64,000 nt of DNA from Pseudacidovorax sp. RU35E. Its GTDB lineage: Bacteria > Pseudomonadota > Gammaproteobacteria > Burkholderiales > Burkholderiaceae_C. Below the pieces are notes generated by a model. It saw only the letters and a list, made by a program, of their open reading frames with translations. It had not been told where the DNA came from and made no database searches. The stretch covers positions 1 through 64,000 of the forward strand of contig NZ_FTMY01000007.1 of assembly GCF_900156165.1 (NCBI RefSeq). Reading direction: 5' to 3'. Positions 40,135 through 49,194 of the stretch are shown in pieces. Positions within the stretch are counted from its first letter, which is position 1; each line of letters opens with the position of its first letter. The position numbers and the translations under genes are program-made.

Positions 40135-41442
40135 TCAGGTTCCCGGCTGCAGATGCCGGGCTGTCAGCCGGGGCACACCGTGCGCGAGAACACCGCCGAC
40201 GGTGAAGAAAGAACCAAAGACGACGATTCTATCAGCCGGGTCCGCCGCCCCTGTGGCCGCCGACAGGGCCGCCATGGGGTCGCCATGCATCGATGCGCTG
40301 GCGTCCGCGCGGCGGTTCAGCGCCGTCCACATCCGCATCAGGTCGGTCGCCCGGGCCGCCCGGGGCGTGGGCAGGTCGGTGAAGTACCAGCGGTCCACCA
40401 GCGGGCCCAGGCGTTCGAAGATCGGCGCCAGGTCCTTGTCCGCCATTGCACCGAACACCGCATGCGTGACGGGGAAAAAACCCATCGCGTCCAGGTTCTC
40501 GGCAAGCGCCGCGGCCGAATGGGGGTTATGGGCCACATCCAGCACCAGCGTCGGCTGGCCGGGCACGATCTGGAAGCGTCCCGGCAGTTCGACCGTGGCG
40601 AAACCCTGGCGGATGGCCTGCGCCGTCACCGGTAACCGTGGACGAAGCGCCTCCAGGGCTGCCAACACCCCGGCCGCGTTGATCAGCTGGTTGGCGCCTC
40701 GAAGAGCGGGATAGGCCAGCCCTGCGTAGCGGCGGCCCCGGCCGGACCAGGCCCACTGCTGCTTGTCGCCACTGACCGTGAAGTCACGGCCAGAGAGCCA
40801 CAGGTCGGCGCCCAGTTCCTCGGCCCGGGCCACCACGCTGCGCGGCGGCACCGGATCGCTCACGATGGCCGGCCGGCCCGCGCGCAGCACGCCGGCCTTC
40901 TCCGCGCCGATGCTCTCGCGGTCGGTGCCGAGAAACTCGATATGGTCGATGTCCACGCTGGTGATCACGGCGCAATCGGCATCGATGATGTTGACGGCGT
41001 CCAGGCGGCCGCCGAGTCCGACCTCCAGGATCGCGGCATCGAGGCCCGAGGCCGCCATACACGAAAGGATGGCCAGCGTGGTGAATTCGAAGTAGGTCAG
41101 GGCCACCGCCTCGCCACCCGCAGCGCGGGCCGCCTCGACGGCCTCGAAATGCGGCAACAGCGCTTCGCCATCGACCGACTGGCCACCGATGCGCAGGCGC
41201 TCCTCGAAATGCACAAGGTGTGGCGAGGTGTAAACGCCGATTCGGTAGCCGGCCTGAGCCAGGATCGCTTCCAGCATGGCACAGGTGGAGCCTTTGCCAT
41301 TGGTGCCGGCGACCGTGATGACGGGGCATTTCAGCGCGAGGCCCATGCGCCGGGCCACGGCCTGGACCCGGTCCAGCCCCAGGGCGATGTTCTTGGCGTG
41401 CAGTTGCTCGGCGTAGGCGAGCCAGTCGGCGAGGGTCTTCAT
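40135..41442 (-). CDS. folC: Bifunctional dihydrofolate synthase / folylpolyglutamate synthase
   Basis: 435 residues from MKTLADWLAYAEQLHAKNIA. Mur-ligase-family enzyme that adds glutamate to dihydropteroate and folates. The P-loop GTNGKGST is at residues 46-53. Other blocks are TSPHLVHFEERLRI, EVGLGGRLDAVNIIDADCAV, DIDHIEFLGTDRESIGAEKA and the C-terminal VLDVAHNPHSAAAL near residue 310. Heads the folC-SPOR-cvpA-purF-metZ-gltX run on the minus strand. Confidence 0.96.
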   Translation of the reverse strand: MKTLADWLAYAEQLHAKNIALGLDRVQAVARRMGLALKCPVITVAGTNGKGSTCAMLEAILAQAGYRIGVYTSPHLVHFEERLRIGGQSVDGEALLPHFEAVEAARAAGGEAVALTYFEFTTLAILSCMAASGLDAAILEVGLGGRLDAVNIIDADCAVITSVDIDHIEFLGTDRESIGAEKAGVLRAGRPAIVSDPVPPRSVVARAEELGADLWLSGRDFTVSGDKQQWAWSGRGRRYAGLAYPALRGANQLINAAGVLAALEALRPRLPVTAQAIRQGFATVELPGRFQIVPGQPTLVLDVAHNPHSAAALAENLDAMGFFPVTHAVFGAMADKDLAPIFERLGPLVDRWYFTDLPTPRAARATDLMRMWTALNRRADASASMHGDPMAALSAATGAADPADRIVVFGSFFTVGGVLAHGVPRLTARHLQPGT

Positions 41443-41601
41443 AGGAGGGCGGCATTGTCGCCGAGCCCCTCCGCGTGCTTTGCGGCTCCCGTCCAATCAC
41501 CGCCGGGCAGGCGGGAGATGCCCGGGCACCTTTCGCCGCGGCGCGGCCGTGCCGAGCCTGCTTTCAAGAGGCAGCGCACTCGTGAGGCATCATCGCGCCC
41601 C

Positions 41602-41955
41602 ATGATCGACGTCTACGGCATTCCCAACTGCGACACCGTCAAGCGTGCCCGCACCTGGCTCGACAGCGAAGGCCAGGCCTACACCTTCCACGACTTCAAG
41701 AAGCAGGGCGTGCCGGAAGCCGCTCTTGCCCGCTGGCTCGCGGCCGTGGGATGGGAACCGCTGGTCAACCGCCGCGGCACCACCTGGCGGCAGTTGGACG
41801 AAGCTGCCCGGCAGTCCGTGGTCGACGCCGGATCGGCCGCCTCCGCGCTGCGCGCCCATCCGAGTCTGGTGAAACGCCCGGTCGTCGAATGGCCGGACGG
41901 CGCGGTTACCGTTGGTTTCGACGTCGAGGACTGGAAGACCCGCGTCGGACGTTGA
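41602..41955 (+). CDS. ArsC/Spx-type thioredoxin-fold protein (YffB-like)
   Basis: 117 residues with the N-terminal motif MIDVYGIPNCDTVKRARTWL, a single Cys at position 10 rather than a CXXC pair, and the later family sequence LVNRRGTTWRQL and ALRAHPSLVKRPVVEW. ArsC-family proteins of this type are probably glutathione-dependent reductases or thiol-regulatory proteins; the arsenate activity of true ArsC is not implied. Divergent from folC across a 160-base gap. Confidence 0.88.
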   Translation: MIDVYGIPNCDTVKRARTWLDSEGQAYTFHDFKKQGVPEAALARWLAAVGWEPLVNRRGTTWRQLDEAARQSVVDAGSAASALRAHPSLVKRPVVEWPDGAVTVGFDVEDWKTRVGR

Positions 41956-42033
41956 GGGATTGAACCCGCAGCAGCGGGCGACGTCCAATCGAGGCTGCGG
42001 CGCATCTGCCGCTTTCATTCGCAGGAGATGTCC

Positions 42034-42606
42034 ATGACCTTCCCCCGTCCGTCGCTCGGCGCCCTGGCTCTGGCCGTGGTCGCAAGCCTTGCCGCTCCGG
42101 CCTTCGCCCAGAGCCAGCCCCAGTACGCCGAGGGCCGCGTGCTGTCGAGCACTCCCGTCGTCGAGAACGGCCGCATAGGCTACAGCGTGCGCTACGAGTA
42201 CAACGGCCGCACCTACACCACGCGCACCGACACGCCGCCCGGCCAAACCATCGGCCTGCAGGTGAGCGATCTGGGGGTCAGCACCTACCCGGTCGCGCCG
42301 CAGCCGAGCATGCAGACCGGCCAGGTCCCGCCTCCTGACGGCAACACCTATGCGACCCGCGCGCCCTGGGAACAGGTGGCTCCAGAGCCCGGGGTGGTGG
42401 TGTCAAATGCACCGATGCCGGCTCCGGCGCCGCAGGCGGTGGTGGCGCCGGGCTATCCGGTCTACACGACCGCGTACCCCGCACCCGTCTATTACCCGGC
42501 GCCCGTGGCTGCCCCGGTCTACACCTACCCGGCGCCTTACGTGTACCCGCCGGTGGGCCTGTCGCTCAACTTCGGCTACTCGCGCGGCTGGCACCGGCGC
42601 TGGTGA
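42034..42606 (+). CDS. Secreted protein with Pro/Tyr/Ala-rich C-terminus
   Basis: 190 residues. The ATG at 42034 is chosen over 42028 because AGGAG is then about seven bases upstream. The signal peptide (MTFPRPSLGALALAVVASLA, cleavage after AFA) leads to a short conserved domain (YAEGRVLSSTPVVENGRIGY, then YNGRTYTTRTDTPPGQTI) found in many Burkholderiales envelope proteins. Residues about 105-175 are repetitive, with many YPAP/YTYPAP units, and the protein ends GWHRRW. Function unknown; probably a periplasmic or surface protein. Confidence 0.8.
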   Translation: MTFPRPSLGALALAVVASLAAPAFAQSQPQYAEGRVLSSTPVVENGRIGYSVRYEYNGRTYTTRTDTPPGQTIGLQVSDLGVSTYPVAPQPSMQTGQVPPPDGNTYATRAPWEQVAPEPGVVVSNAPMPAPAPQAVVAPGYPVYTTAYPAPVYYPAPVAAPVYTYPAPYVYPPVGLSLNFGYSRGWHRRW

Positions 42607-42687
42607 GCGACTTGGCCTGGAATGGGCAGCGCACGGCGCGCTTCTAGAATCCGCGGCCCTTTTCCATCCTCCTCACTGCTGCAGTCC

Positions 42688-43011
42688 ATGAGCATCCAGA
42701 AGACCCTCGACGGCGTCTCCGTCGCCACCACGGCCAATGTGTATTTCGACGGCAAATGCGTCTCGCATGGCGTGACGCTGGCCGATGGCCGCAAGTGCAC
42801 CGTGGGCGTGATCCTGCCGTCTTCGCTGACCTTCAGCACCGGCGCGCCCGAGATCATGGAGTGCACCGGCGGCAGCTGCGAATACCGCCTGGAGGGCGAG
42901 AGCGACTGGAAGCGCTCCGCCGCCGGCGAGAAGTTCAGCATCCCCGGCAACGCCAAGTTCGATATCCGCGTGAGCGGCGAGCCCTACAGCTACATCTGCC
43001 ACTTCGGCTGA
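42688..43011 (+). CDS. ppnP: Pyrimidine/purine nucleoside phosphorylase
   Basis: 107 residues from MSIQKTLDGVSVATTANVYF. It matches the DUF1255/YaiE cupin family, shown in E. coli (PpnP) to phosphorolyse several nucleosides to base and ribose 1-phosphate. The visible core is GRKCTVGVILPSSLTFSTGA, then EIMECTGGSCEYRL, FSIPGNAKFDIRVSGEPYSY. Ends 8 bases from the convergent murB stop. Confidence 0.93.
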   Translation: MSIQKTLDGVSVATTANVYFDGKCVSHGVTLADGRKCTVGVILPSSLTFSTGAPEIMECTGGSCEYRLEGESDWKRSAAGEKFSIPGNAKFDIRVSGEPYSYICHFG

Positions 43012-43019
43012 ACGAACAT

Positions 43020-44075
43020 TCAGACGACGACCGGCTCCGGCTCCAGCCGGATGCCGAAGCGTTCGTAGACGCTGGTCTGGATGGCCTTGGCCAGTGTCAT
43101 CACCTCGCCGCCGGTGGCGGGGTGCGTGTTTCCCCCGCGGTTGACCAGCACCAGCGCCTGCTTCTCGTAGACGCCGGCATTCCCCACCGACTTGCCCTTC
43201 CAGCCGCAGGCGTCGATCAGCCAGCCCGCCGCCAGCTTCACCGAGCCGTCGGGCATGGGGTAGTGCACGATGCGCGGCTCGCGGGCGATGATGTCCGCGC
43301 ACTGTTCCGGCGTGACCGTCGGGTTCTTGAAGAAGCTTCCTGCATTGCCCAGCACGCGCCAATCCGGCAGCTTGGCCTGGCGGATGGCGCAGACCCAGTC
43401 GAAGACCTGCATGGGCGTCGGCTCGTCGATGCCGCTCTCGGCCGCCTTGCGCGCCAAGTCCAGATAACCCAGTTCCGGCTTCCAGGGCCGCGGCAGGCGC
43501 AGCCGCACCCGCGTGATGAGCGCGCGGCCGGCCAGGCCGAAGTCGTTGGGGCCGGTGCCGGGTGGATGCTTGAACACCGAATCGCGGTAGCCGAAGGCGC
43601 ACTGGGCCGCGTCGAGCGTGAAGCAGCGGCCGGTTTCCAGGTCGATGCCGTCCAGCGACTCGAAACGATCCTGCAATTCGACGCCGTAGGCACCGATGTT
43701 CTGCACCGGAGCGCCGCCCACGGTGCCCGGGATCATGGCCATGTTCTCCAGACCGGGGCAGCCCTGCTCCAGCGTCCAGCGCACGGTGTCGTGCCACAGC
43801 TCGCCGGCGCCTATCTCGACGATGCAGCCCTTCGGCGTGTCTTCGACCACGCGGCGGCCGGGAATCTCGACCTTGAGCACCAGCGGCTTGACGTCACCGG
43901 TGATGACGATGTTGCTGCCGCCACCGAGCACGAACTTGGGCATCTCGCGCCAGTCCTCGCGGGCCAGCACCTCGGCGATGTCGTCCTCGCTGCGGATGCG
44001 GACGAGCTGCTGGGCGCGGGCGACGATGCCGAAGCTGTTGTGGGGTTGAAGGGGGACGTTGCGCTCGGCGATCAT
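43020..44075 (-). CDS. murB: UDP-N-acetylenolpyruvoylglucosamine reductase
   Basis: 351 residues from [20 protein letters not shown], long (type I, E. coli-like). FAD enzyme giving UDP-MurNAc for peptidoglycan. The FAD-binding block is [16 protein letters not shown] near residue 56; the catalytic Ser lies in the FGYRDSVFK segment near residue 190, and the substrate-binding [20 protein letters not shown] is near 285. Convergent with ppnP; divergent from the YajQ gene. Confidence 0.95.
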   Translation of the reverse strand: MIAERNVPLQPHNSFGIVARAQQLVRIRSEDDIAEVLAREDWREMPKFVLGGGSNIVITGDVKPLVLKVEIPGRRVVEDTPKGCIVEIGAGELWHDTVRWTLEQGCPGLENMAMIPGTVGGAPVQNIGAYGVELQDRFESLDGIDLETGRCFTLDAAQCAFGYRDSVFKHPPGTGPNDFGLAGRALITRVRLRLPRPWKPELGYLDLARKAAESGIDEPTPMQVFDWVCAIRQAKLPDWRVLGNAGSFFKNPTVTPEQCADIIAREPRIVHYPMPDGSVKLAAGWLIDACGWKGKSVGNAGVYEKQALVLVNRGGNTHPATGGEVMTLAKAIQTSVYERFGIRLEPEPVVV

Positions 44076-44179
44076 GGGAGAATTTTCGCATCCGGCCGCC
44101 TCGGGCCCGCGCTTGCGGGCGGCGCCCTCTTCCGCCCCCGGCACCGCGCCCGGGCGCGACACCCTCAGGAGAACACCCC

Positions 44180-44665
44180 ATGCCCTCTTTCGACACCGTC
44201 TGCGAACCCAACATGGTCGAGGTGCGCAACGCCATCGACACCGCCGCCAAGGAAATCGCCACCCGCTTCGACTTCAAGGGCACGCCCGCATCGGTCGAGT
44301 TGAAGGACAAGGAAATCATCCTGATCGGCAACGCCGACTTCCAGCTGGCACAGATCGAGGACATCGTGCGCGGCAAGCTCACCAAGCGCAACGTCGACGT
44401 ACGATTCCTGGACAAGGGCGACGTGCAGAAGATCGGCGGCGACAAGGTCAAGCAGGTCTTCAAGGTCAAGAGCGGTGTCGACTCGGACACCGCCAAGAAG
44501 ATCCAGCGCCTGCTCAAGGACAGCAAGCTCAAGGTGCAGGCGGCCATCCAGGGCGATGCCGTGCGCGTGACCGGTGCCAAGCGGGACGACCTGCAGGCGG
44601 CGATGGCGCTGATCCGCAAGGATGTGGCCGATCTGCCGGTCTCTTTTGACAACTTCAGGGACTGA
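44180..44665 (+). CDS. YajQ family nucleotide-binding protein
   Basis: 161 residues with the family N-terminus [20 protein letters not shown] and the block [18 protein letters not shown]. YajQ proteins are small cytosolic proteins; a Xanthomonas member binds cyclic di-GMP and regulates transcription with a LysR partner. Ribosome site AGGAG about seven bases upstream of the ATG. No partner gene is adjacent. Confidence 0.93.
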   Translation: MPSFDTVCEPNMVEVRNAIDTAAKEIATRFDFKGTPASVELKDKEIILIGNADFQLAQIEDIVRGKLTKRNVDVRFLDKGDVQKIGGDKVKQVFKVKSGVDSDTAKKIQRLLKDSKLKVQAAIQGDAVRVTGAKRDDLQAAMALIRKDVADLPVSFDNFRD

Positions 44666-44673
44666 CTTTTGAA

Positions 44674-44740
44674 CCCCCCATGCCGCTTCGCGGCTCCCCC
44701 CTCTCTGGCGCCTTCGGCTTGGAGGGGGGCGCACCCGCAG
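44674..44740. repeat. Intergenic inverted-repeat element with CCCCCTC / GAGGGGG stem
   Basis: Just after the YajQ gene. It has a palindrome CCCCCCTCT ... GGAGGGGGG with a GC-rich loop (GGCGCCTTCGGC), embedded in a C-rich block (CCGCTTCGCGGC). Elements of this composition are scattered between genes in Comamonadaceae. It could also terminate transcription of the upstream gene. Only one copy is in the window. Confidence 0.4.
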
Positions 44741-44830
44741 GCCTGGCAAAGCCAGTTCCTGGGGTGCACTGGCATGGCCTGCTCCGCGGCCTTCGGCACG
44801 CGGGGCGATGCTGCGCCGTCGGCGGTGTCG

Positions 44831-45526
44831 ATGCGTTGCGGCGGATCGGGGCGATGGAAACGGACACGCGCACACGTTCTCGCTGCAATCATGGCAACGG
44901 GTCTTGCTGTCACCGTGCAGGCGCAAGCGCAGGCTCAAACCCAATCGATCACGCTGACCGGCACCATCGGCAGCCGCGCGATTCTGATCGTGGGCGGGGG
45001 CGCACCTCGTACGCTGGCGGCCGGAGAGAGTCTGCAGGGCGTGCGGCTGGTGAGCGTGCAGGACGGCCAGGCCATCGTGGAGTCCGGCGGCAAGCGGCTC
45101 ACGCTGCGCATGGGCGCACCGGCGAGCGTCGGTGGCTCAGGGGGTGGCGGAGGCGGCGGCAGCCGCATCGTTCTGACGGCGGACAGCCGGGGCCACTTCG
45201 TGACGGCCGGCGGGATCAATAGTCGGCCGGTCACCTTCATGCTGGACACGGGCGCCACCTCGGTGGGCATGTCCATGGCCGACGCGCAGCGCATCGGCCT
45301 CGATCCCACACGCGGTCAGCCGGTGACGATGAACACCGCCAACGGCACGGTGCCAGGCTGGCGCGTCAAGCTGGAGTCGGTGAAGGTGGGCGACGTGACG
45401 GTCTACGACGTCGATGCCATCGTCTCGCCCCAGCCGATGCCGTACGTGCTGCTGGGCAACAGCTTCATCAATCGCTTCTCGATGCGGCGCGACGCCGACC
45501 AGATGGTGCTGGAGCGGCGCTACTGA
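44831..45526 (+). CDS. Retropepsin-like aspartic protease, periplasmic
   Basis: About 231 residues if started at the ATG at 44831 (MRCGGSGRWKRTRAHVLAAI), which gives a clean signal peptide ending in QAQAQAQ. An open frame continues to 44669, but that stretch lies in a repeat element, so its coding status is doubtful. The Asp active-site motif is FMLDTGATSVGMS near residue 140, with the second-half motif YVLLGNSFINRF near 205, as in TIGR02281-type bacterial retropepsins. A glycine run (GGSGGGGGGGS) near residue 110 links the N-terminal part to the protease. The dimeric fold is expected; the target is unknown. Confidence 0.82.
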   Translation: MRCGGSGRWKRTRAHVLAAIMATGLAVTVQAQAQAQTQSITLTGTIGSRAILIVGGGAPRTLAAGESLQGVRLVSVQDGQAIVESGGKRLTLRMGAPASVGGSGGGGGGGSRIVLTADSRGHFVTAGGINSRPVTFMLDTGATSVGMSMADAQRIGLDPTRGQPVTMNTANGTVPGWRVKLESVKVGDVTVYDVDAIVSPQPMPYVLLGNSFINRFSMRRDADQMVLERRY

Positions 45527-45555
45527 CTCGCCCGGCCGCTGTCGCCCGCGGCGCT

Positions 45556-46311
45556 TCAGAGCTTGGCGACGATGAGCTGGCCGAAGAGCTGCAGCATCAG
45601 GATGGTCATCGCGGCCGCCGTCGCGAAGGCCCACAGCCAGTTCATCTCGGCCCGTAGCACCAAGCGCGCGCGGGTGTCGAGTTGTCCTGCGTCCCGCCAG
45701 CGCCGCTGGCGGTGGGTCAGCGCGACGGCCAGCAATCCGAAGAGGACCAAGGGCAGATAGCCAAAGAGCAGCAACGGCAGTTGCCGCCGCGTGGCGCTGC
45801 CCGAGCCCAGTTGCCAGATCAGGCGCACCAGCTCGACCTGGTGTTCATAGGGCATGAAGCCGTACAACAGGCCGCCGATGGTGAGCACGTAGAGCAGCGC
45901 ATGCCGGGCCCGCAATGACCACGGCCAGGGCACCGGGGGCGCCGGGGGCGTGGATCGCGGACCGGGCGGCGGCACCCGGTCCCCCGGCCGCCATTCACCG
46001 CGCGCGATGGCGCGTTCCTGGTTCCACAGCAGCCGGTACATCATGCGCTGGATCATGAAGAGCATGACCACGGCGATGAAGGGCACCAGCACATACAGCA
46101 GCGCTACGGCCGCGGCGTTGCGGTCGGTCGAGCCGCGCCACAGCGCTACCCCGATCCACGAGGCGAACAGCCCGCTGAAGCACACGAGGAAGATCAGCGC
46201 GCCCACCACCGCGCGGCGCAGGGGGCGGCCTTCCATCCAGGCCCACAGGCGGTCGATGCGCTGGGGTGGGCCGACCTTCAGTGCATCGTCATCCGGGCTG
46301 CTGCCGTGCAT
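45556..46311 (-). CDS. Multi-pass membrane protein of unknown function
   Basis: 251 residues with five predicted transmembrane segments: near residues 34-55 (AVVGALIFLVCFSGLFASWI), 66-88, 133-152, 178-199 and 226-248. A Pro-rich loop lies near residues 105-125. I do not recognise a family or motif. It is followed by the RidA-type gene upstream in coordinates order (46371) with a 59-base gap. Confidence 0.7.
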   Translation of the reverse strand: MHGSSPDDDALKVGPPQRIDRLWAWMEGRPLRRAVVGALIFLVCFSGLFASWIGVALWRGSTDRNAAAVALLYVLVPFIAVVMLFMIQRMMYRLLWNQERAIARGEWRPGDRVPPPGPRSTPPAPPVPWPWSLRARHALLYVLTIGGLLYGFMPYEHQVELVRLIWQLGSGSATRRQLPLLLFGYLPLVLFGLLAVALTHRQRRWRDAGQLDTRARLVLRAEMNWLWAFATAAAMTILMLQLFGQLIVAKL

Positions 46312-46370
46312 CGCCGTCCGAAGCCTTCACGCCCCGAAAGCGCGCTCGCGCGCCGTCGCCGGCCTGAAGA

Positions 46371-46724
46371 TCAGGCCAGTGCCGCCGTGACGACAATCTC
46401 GATCTTGTAGGCCGCATTGGCCAACGCCGCCTGCACGGTGGCACGCGGCGGCGTGTGGCCGGCGGGCACCCAGGCGTCCCACACCTCGTTCATGGCGCCG
46501 ATCTCGCTGACATCGGTCAGGAAGATCTGCGTCATCAGGATGCGGGTCTTGTCACTGCCGGCCTCGGCCAGCAGGCGGTCGACCATGGCCAGCACCTGGG
46601 CCGTCTGGCCGCGGATGTCCTGCGTGGTGTCGTCCGGCACCTGGCCGGCCAGGTAGACGGTGCCGTTGTGGACGGCCATCTCCGACAGACGGGGACCGAC
46701 GTGGAAGCGCTTGAGTTCTGCCAT
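46371..46724 (-). CDS. RidA family protein, second copy
   Basis: 117 residues, shorter than the copy at 30529. The family core is GTVYLAGQVPDDTTQDIRGQ, then AQVLAMVDRLLAEAGSDKTR and TDVSEIGAMNEVWDAWVPAG, with the substrate-binding Arg in HTPPRATVQAAL. It lies next to plsY (13-base gap) on the same strand. Function within the RidA superfamily is not specified by context. Confidence 0.91.
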   Translation of the reverse strand: MAELKRFHVGPRLSEMAVHNGTVYLAGQVPDDTTQDIRGQTAQVLAMVDRLLAEAGSDKTRILMTQIFLTDVSEIGAMNEVWDAWVPAGHTPPRATVQAALANAAYKIEIVVTAALA

Positions 46725-46737
46725 GAGGAAATCCTAA

Positions 46738-47394
46738 TCAGGACGAGGAAGTCTTGGCTTTGGCCTTCGCCTTGGAACCAAGCCGCGATTCGGTGCCGGC
46801 CAGCAGCCGGCGGATGTTCTCGCGGTGGCGCCACACCAGCAGCAGGCCCATGACCACGATGGCCGCCAGCACGCCGCGATGCAGCCGCCAGGCGATGCCG
46901 CCGCCCAGCAGGTAGTAGGCCGGCGCGAAGAAGGCCGCCACCAGCGCGGCCAGCGACGAATAGCGGAAGAAGAAGGCGATGATGATCCAGGTCAGCCCGG
47001 TCGCGAGGCCCAGCATCCAGTCGATGCCCAGCAGCACGCCGGCTGCGGTGGCGACGCCTTTGCCACCCTTGAAGCCGAAGAACACCGGGTACAGGTGGCC
47101 CAGGAAGGCCGCCAGGCCGGCGAGTGCCGCCACGCTCTCGTCGAGCCCGTAGGCCGCGCCGAAGCGCCGCACCAGGAACACCGGCAGCCAGCCCTTGGCG
47201 GCGTCCAGCAGCAGCGTGGCCAGGGCCGCGCCCTTGCGGCCGGAGCGCAGCACATTGGTGGCGCCCGGGTTGCCGCTGCCATAGCTGCGTGGATCGTCCA
47301 TGCCCATCAGGCGGCTGACGATCACGGCGAAGGACAGCGAGCCGATCAGGTAGGCCGCAATGATGACGAGGATGGAGGACATGGACAGGCTCAT
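46738..47394 (-). CDS. plsY: Glycerol-3-phosphate acyltransferase (acyl-phosphate dependent)
   Basis: 218 residues, slightly longer than usual at the C-terminus because of a Lys-rich tail. Inner-membrane enzyme transferring an acyl group from acyl-phosphate to glycerol 3-phosphate, the first step of phospholipid synthesis with PlsX. Motifs are [19 protein letters not shown] near residue 37, [20 protein letters not shown] near 95 and [16 protein letters not shown] near 185. About five hydrophobic segments. An alternative start is four codons downstream. Confidence 0.95.
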   Translation of the reverse strand: MSLSMSSILVIIAAYLIGSLSFAVIVSRLMGMDDPRSYGSGNPGATNVLRSGRKGAALATLLLDAAKGWLPVFLVRRFGAAYGLDESVAALAGLAAFLGHLYPVFFGFKGGKGVATAAGVLLGIDWMLGLATGLTWIIIAFFFRYSSLAALVAAFFAPAYYLLGGGIAWRLHRGVLAAIVVMGLLLVWRHRENIRRLLAGTESRLGSKAKAKAKTSSS

Positions 47395-47511
47395 GGAAGG
47401 ACCTCGGCCGACCGCCTCATGCGCGGCCGCTGCGCGCCGCTCGGAGGGCGGCGTCTTGGCATTCGGGAATCGTGGAAGACGCGAGAGAGGCGGCCCGGTT
47501 CGGGCCGCGCC

Positions 47512-48009
47512 TCATTCTGCCAGCGCGCACTGCACCGGCCGCGCGCCGAGCAGTTGCACGCACACCTGCGGATCGATGCCAACGAGGTAGCCGCGCCGCC
47601 CGCCGTTGATGCAGATGCGCGGCAGGTCGAGGATGGTCGACTCGATGTAGACCGGCATGTCCCGCCGCGTGCCGAAGGGGGAGGTGCCGCCCACCTGATA
47701 GCCGCTGTGGCGCTGGGCCACCTCGGGCTTGCAGGGCTCCACCGACTTGGCGCCGATCTGCCGCGCGAGGTTCTTGGTCGACACGGTGCGGTTGCCGTGC
47801 ATCAGCACGATGAGCGGCTTGGCGTCCTGGTCCTGCATCACCAGCGTCTTGACCACCGTGAAGGGATCGAAGCCCAGCACCGCCGCACTGTGCTGCGCGC
47901 CGCCATGCTCCAGGTACTCGTAGGGATGCTCGGTGAAGGCCACCTTCGCCGCGCGCAGCACGGCGGTGGCCGGGGTCTCCGACACGTGGGCCTTGTCCTT
48001 CTTGGCCAT
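47512..48009 (-). CDS. ybaK: Cys-tRNA deacylase YbaK/EbsC type
   Basis: 165 residues of the YbaK/ProX fold. YbaK removes cysteine wrongly attached to tRNA-Pro or tRNA-Cys. Typical elements are EHPYEYLEHGGAQHSAAVLG near residue 27, VKTLVMQD near 53, and VGGTSPFGTRRDMPVYIEST near 105. It begins 1 base after the aldo-keto reductase stop, so both are probably on one transcript. Confidence 0.94.
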   Translation of the reverse strand: MAKKDKAHVSETPATAVLRAAKVAFTEHPYEYLEHGGAQHSAAVLGFDPFTVVKTLVMQDQDAKPLIVLMHGNRTVSTKNLARQIGAKSVEPCKPEVAQRHSGYQVGGTSPFGTRRDMPVYIESTILDLPRICINGGRRGYLVGIDPQVCVQLLGARPVQCALAE

Positions 48010-48010
48010 C

Positions 48011-49072
48011 TCAGTTCGCGGGGTCGCGCATCTCCCAACGGATCCTGTCGATCTCGGCCAGCAGCTCGGGCGACAGCGTGGTGCCCCAGGCGTCCAGGTC
48101 CTCGTCCAGCTGGGCCTTGGTCGTGACGCCGATGATGGTGCTGGCCACCTGCCACTTGGTGTAGCAGAAGGCCAGCGCCAGGCGCGCGGGCGTCATGCCG
48201 TGGTCGCGGGCCAGCTGGTTGTAGCGGCGCGCGGCGGCCAGCGCCTCGGGCCGGCCCCAGCGCTGCTTGCGCACCGATTCGTAGCGGGCAATGCGGCCGT
48301 CCTTGGGCGCATCCGGGCCTTCGGTGCCGCTGGCGTCGTACTTGCCGGTCAGCAGACCGAAGCCCAGCGGCGAATAGGCCAGCAGCGAGACATCCAGCCG
48401 GTGCATGGTCTCGTCCAGGCCGTTCTCCAGCGCGCGGCTGAGAAGGCAGTAGACGTTCTGAACCGTGGCCACGCGCGGCAGGCCGTGCTGCTCGGCCAGA
48501 CGCACGAACTCGTGCACGCCATAGGGCGTCTCGTTCGACAGGCCGATGTAGCGCACCTTGCCCGCCTTCACCAGGCCGGCCAGCGCCTCCAACTGCTCGT
48601 GGATCGAGGTCTGGGTACGTTCCTTGGTGGGGTCGTAGTACATCGTGCCGAAGGCGGGCACGTTGCGTTCGGGCCAGTGGATCTGATAGAGGTCGATGAC
48701 GTCGGTCTGCAGCCGCCGCAGGCTGCCTTCGCAGGAAGCCACGATGTCCGCGGCCGTCATGCCACCTCCTTCGCGCACCCAGGGCATGCCGCGCGAGGGG
48801 CCGGCCACCTTGGTGGCCAGCGTGAGCTTCTGGCGCAGGCCGGGGTTCTTGGCGAACCAGTTGCCGATGATGGTCTCGGTGGCGCCGTAGGTTTCCTTGC
48901 GGGCGGGCACGGCGTACATCTCGGCCGTGTCCAGGAAGTCGACGCCGCGGGCCACCGCATGGTCGAGGATGTCGTGCGCGGTGGGCTCGTCCACCTGTTC
49001 GCCGAAGGTCATGGTGCCCAGACAGATGGGCGTGACGTGCAGATCGCTGCGACCGAGCTGGATGCGTTGCAT
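48011..49072 (-). CDS. NADP(H)-dependent aldo-keto reductase (Tas-like)
   Basis: 353 residues from MQRIQLGRSDLHVTPICLG; an earlier in-frame start is not supported. Aldo-keto reductase with catalytic residues Asp, Tyr, Lys and His visible in FLDTAEMYAVP, LATKVAG and YQIHWPERN, and cofactor-end sequence TIIGVTTKAQLDEDLDA. It resembles the Tas/AKR11-type subgroup. The physiological substrate is unknown. Confidence 0.94.
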   Translation of the reverse strand: MQRIQLGRSDLHVTPICLGTMTFGEQVDEPTAHDILDHAVARGVDFLDTAEMYAVPARKETYGATETIIGNWFAKNPGLRQKLTLATKVAGPSRGMPWVREGGGMTAADIVASCEGSLRRLQTDVIDLYQIHWPERNVPAFGTMYYDPTKERTQTSIHEQLEALAGLVKAGKVRYIGLSNETPYGVHEFVRLAEQHGLPRVATVQNVYCLLSRALENGLDETMHRLDVSLLAYSPLGFGLLTGKYDASGTEGPDAPKDGRIARYESVRKQRWGRPEALAAARRYNQLARDHGMTPARLALAFCYTKWQVASTIIGVTTKAQLDEDLDAWGTTLSPELLAEIDRIRWEMRDPAN

Positions 49073-49173
49073 GGCGGGAAAGAGCTGAAGCGGAAAAGCC
49101 CGGCACTGTAGCGCGACGGTTGCGGGCTTGCAGGCGCGCGCCCAGTGCCCCGCGCGGGCCGGCACCCCAGAGC

Positions 49174-49194
49174 GGCGCCGATGGGGTCGGCGCC
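49174..49194 (-). terminator. Hairpin at the 3' end of the cox operon
   Basis: Perfect 8-bp stem (GGCGCCGA / TCGGCGCC) with a 5-base loop, starting at the last base of the XdhC stop codon. There is no T-run after it on the minus strand, so it may be a rho-dependent or mRNA-stabilising end rather than a classical terminator. Confidence 0.4.
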
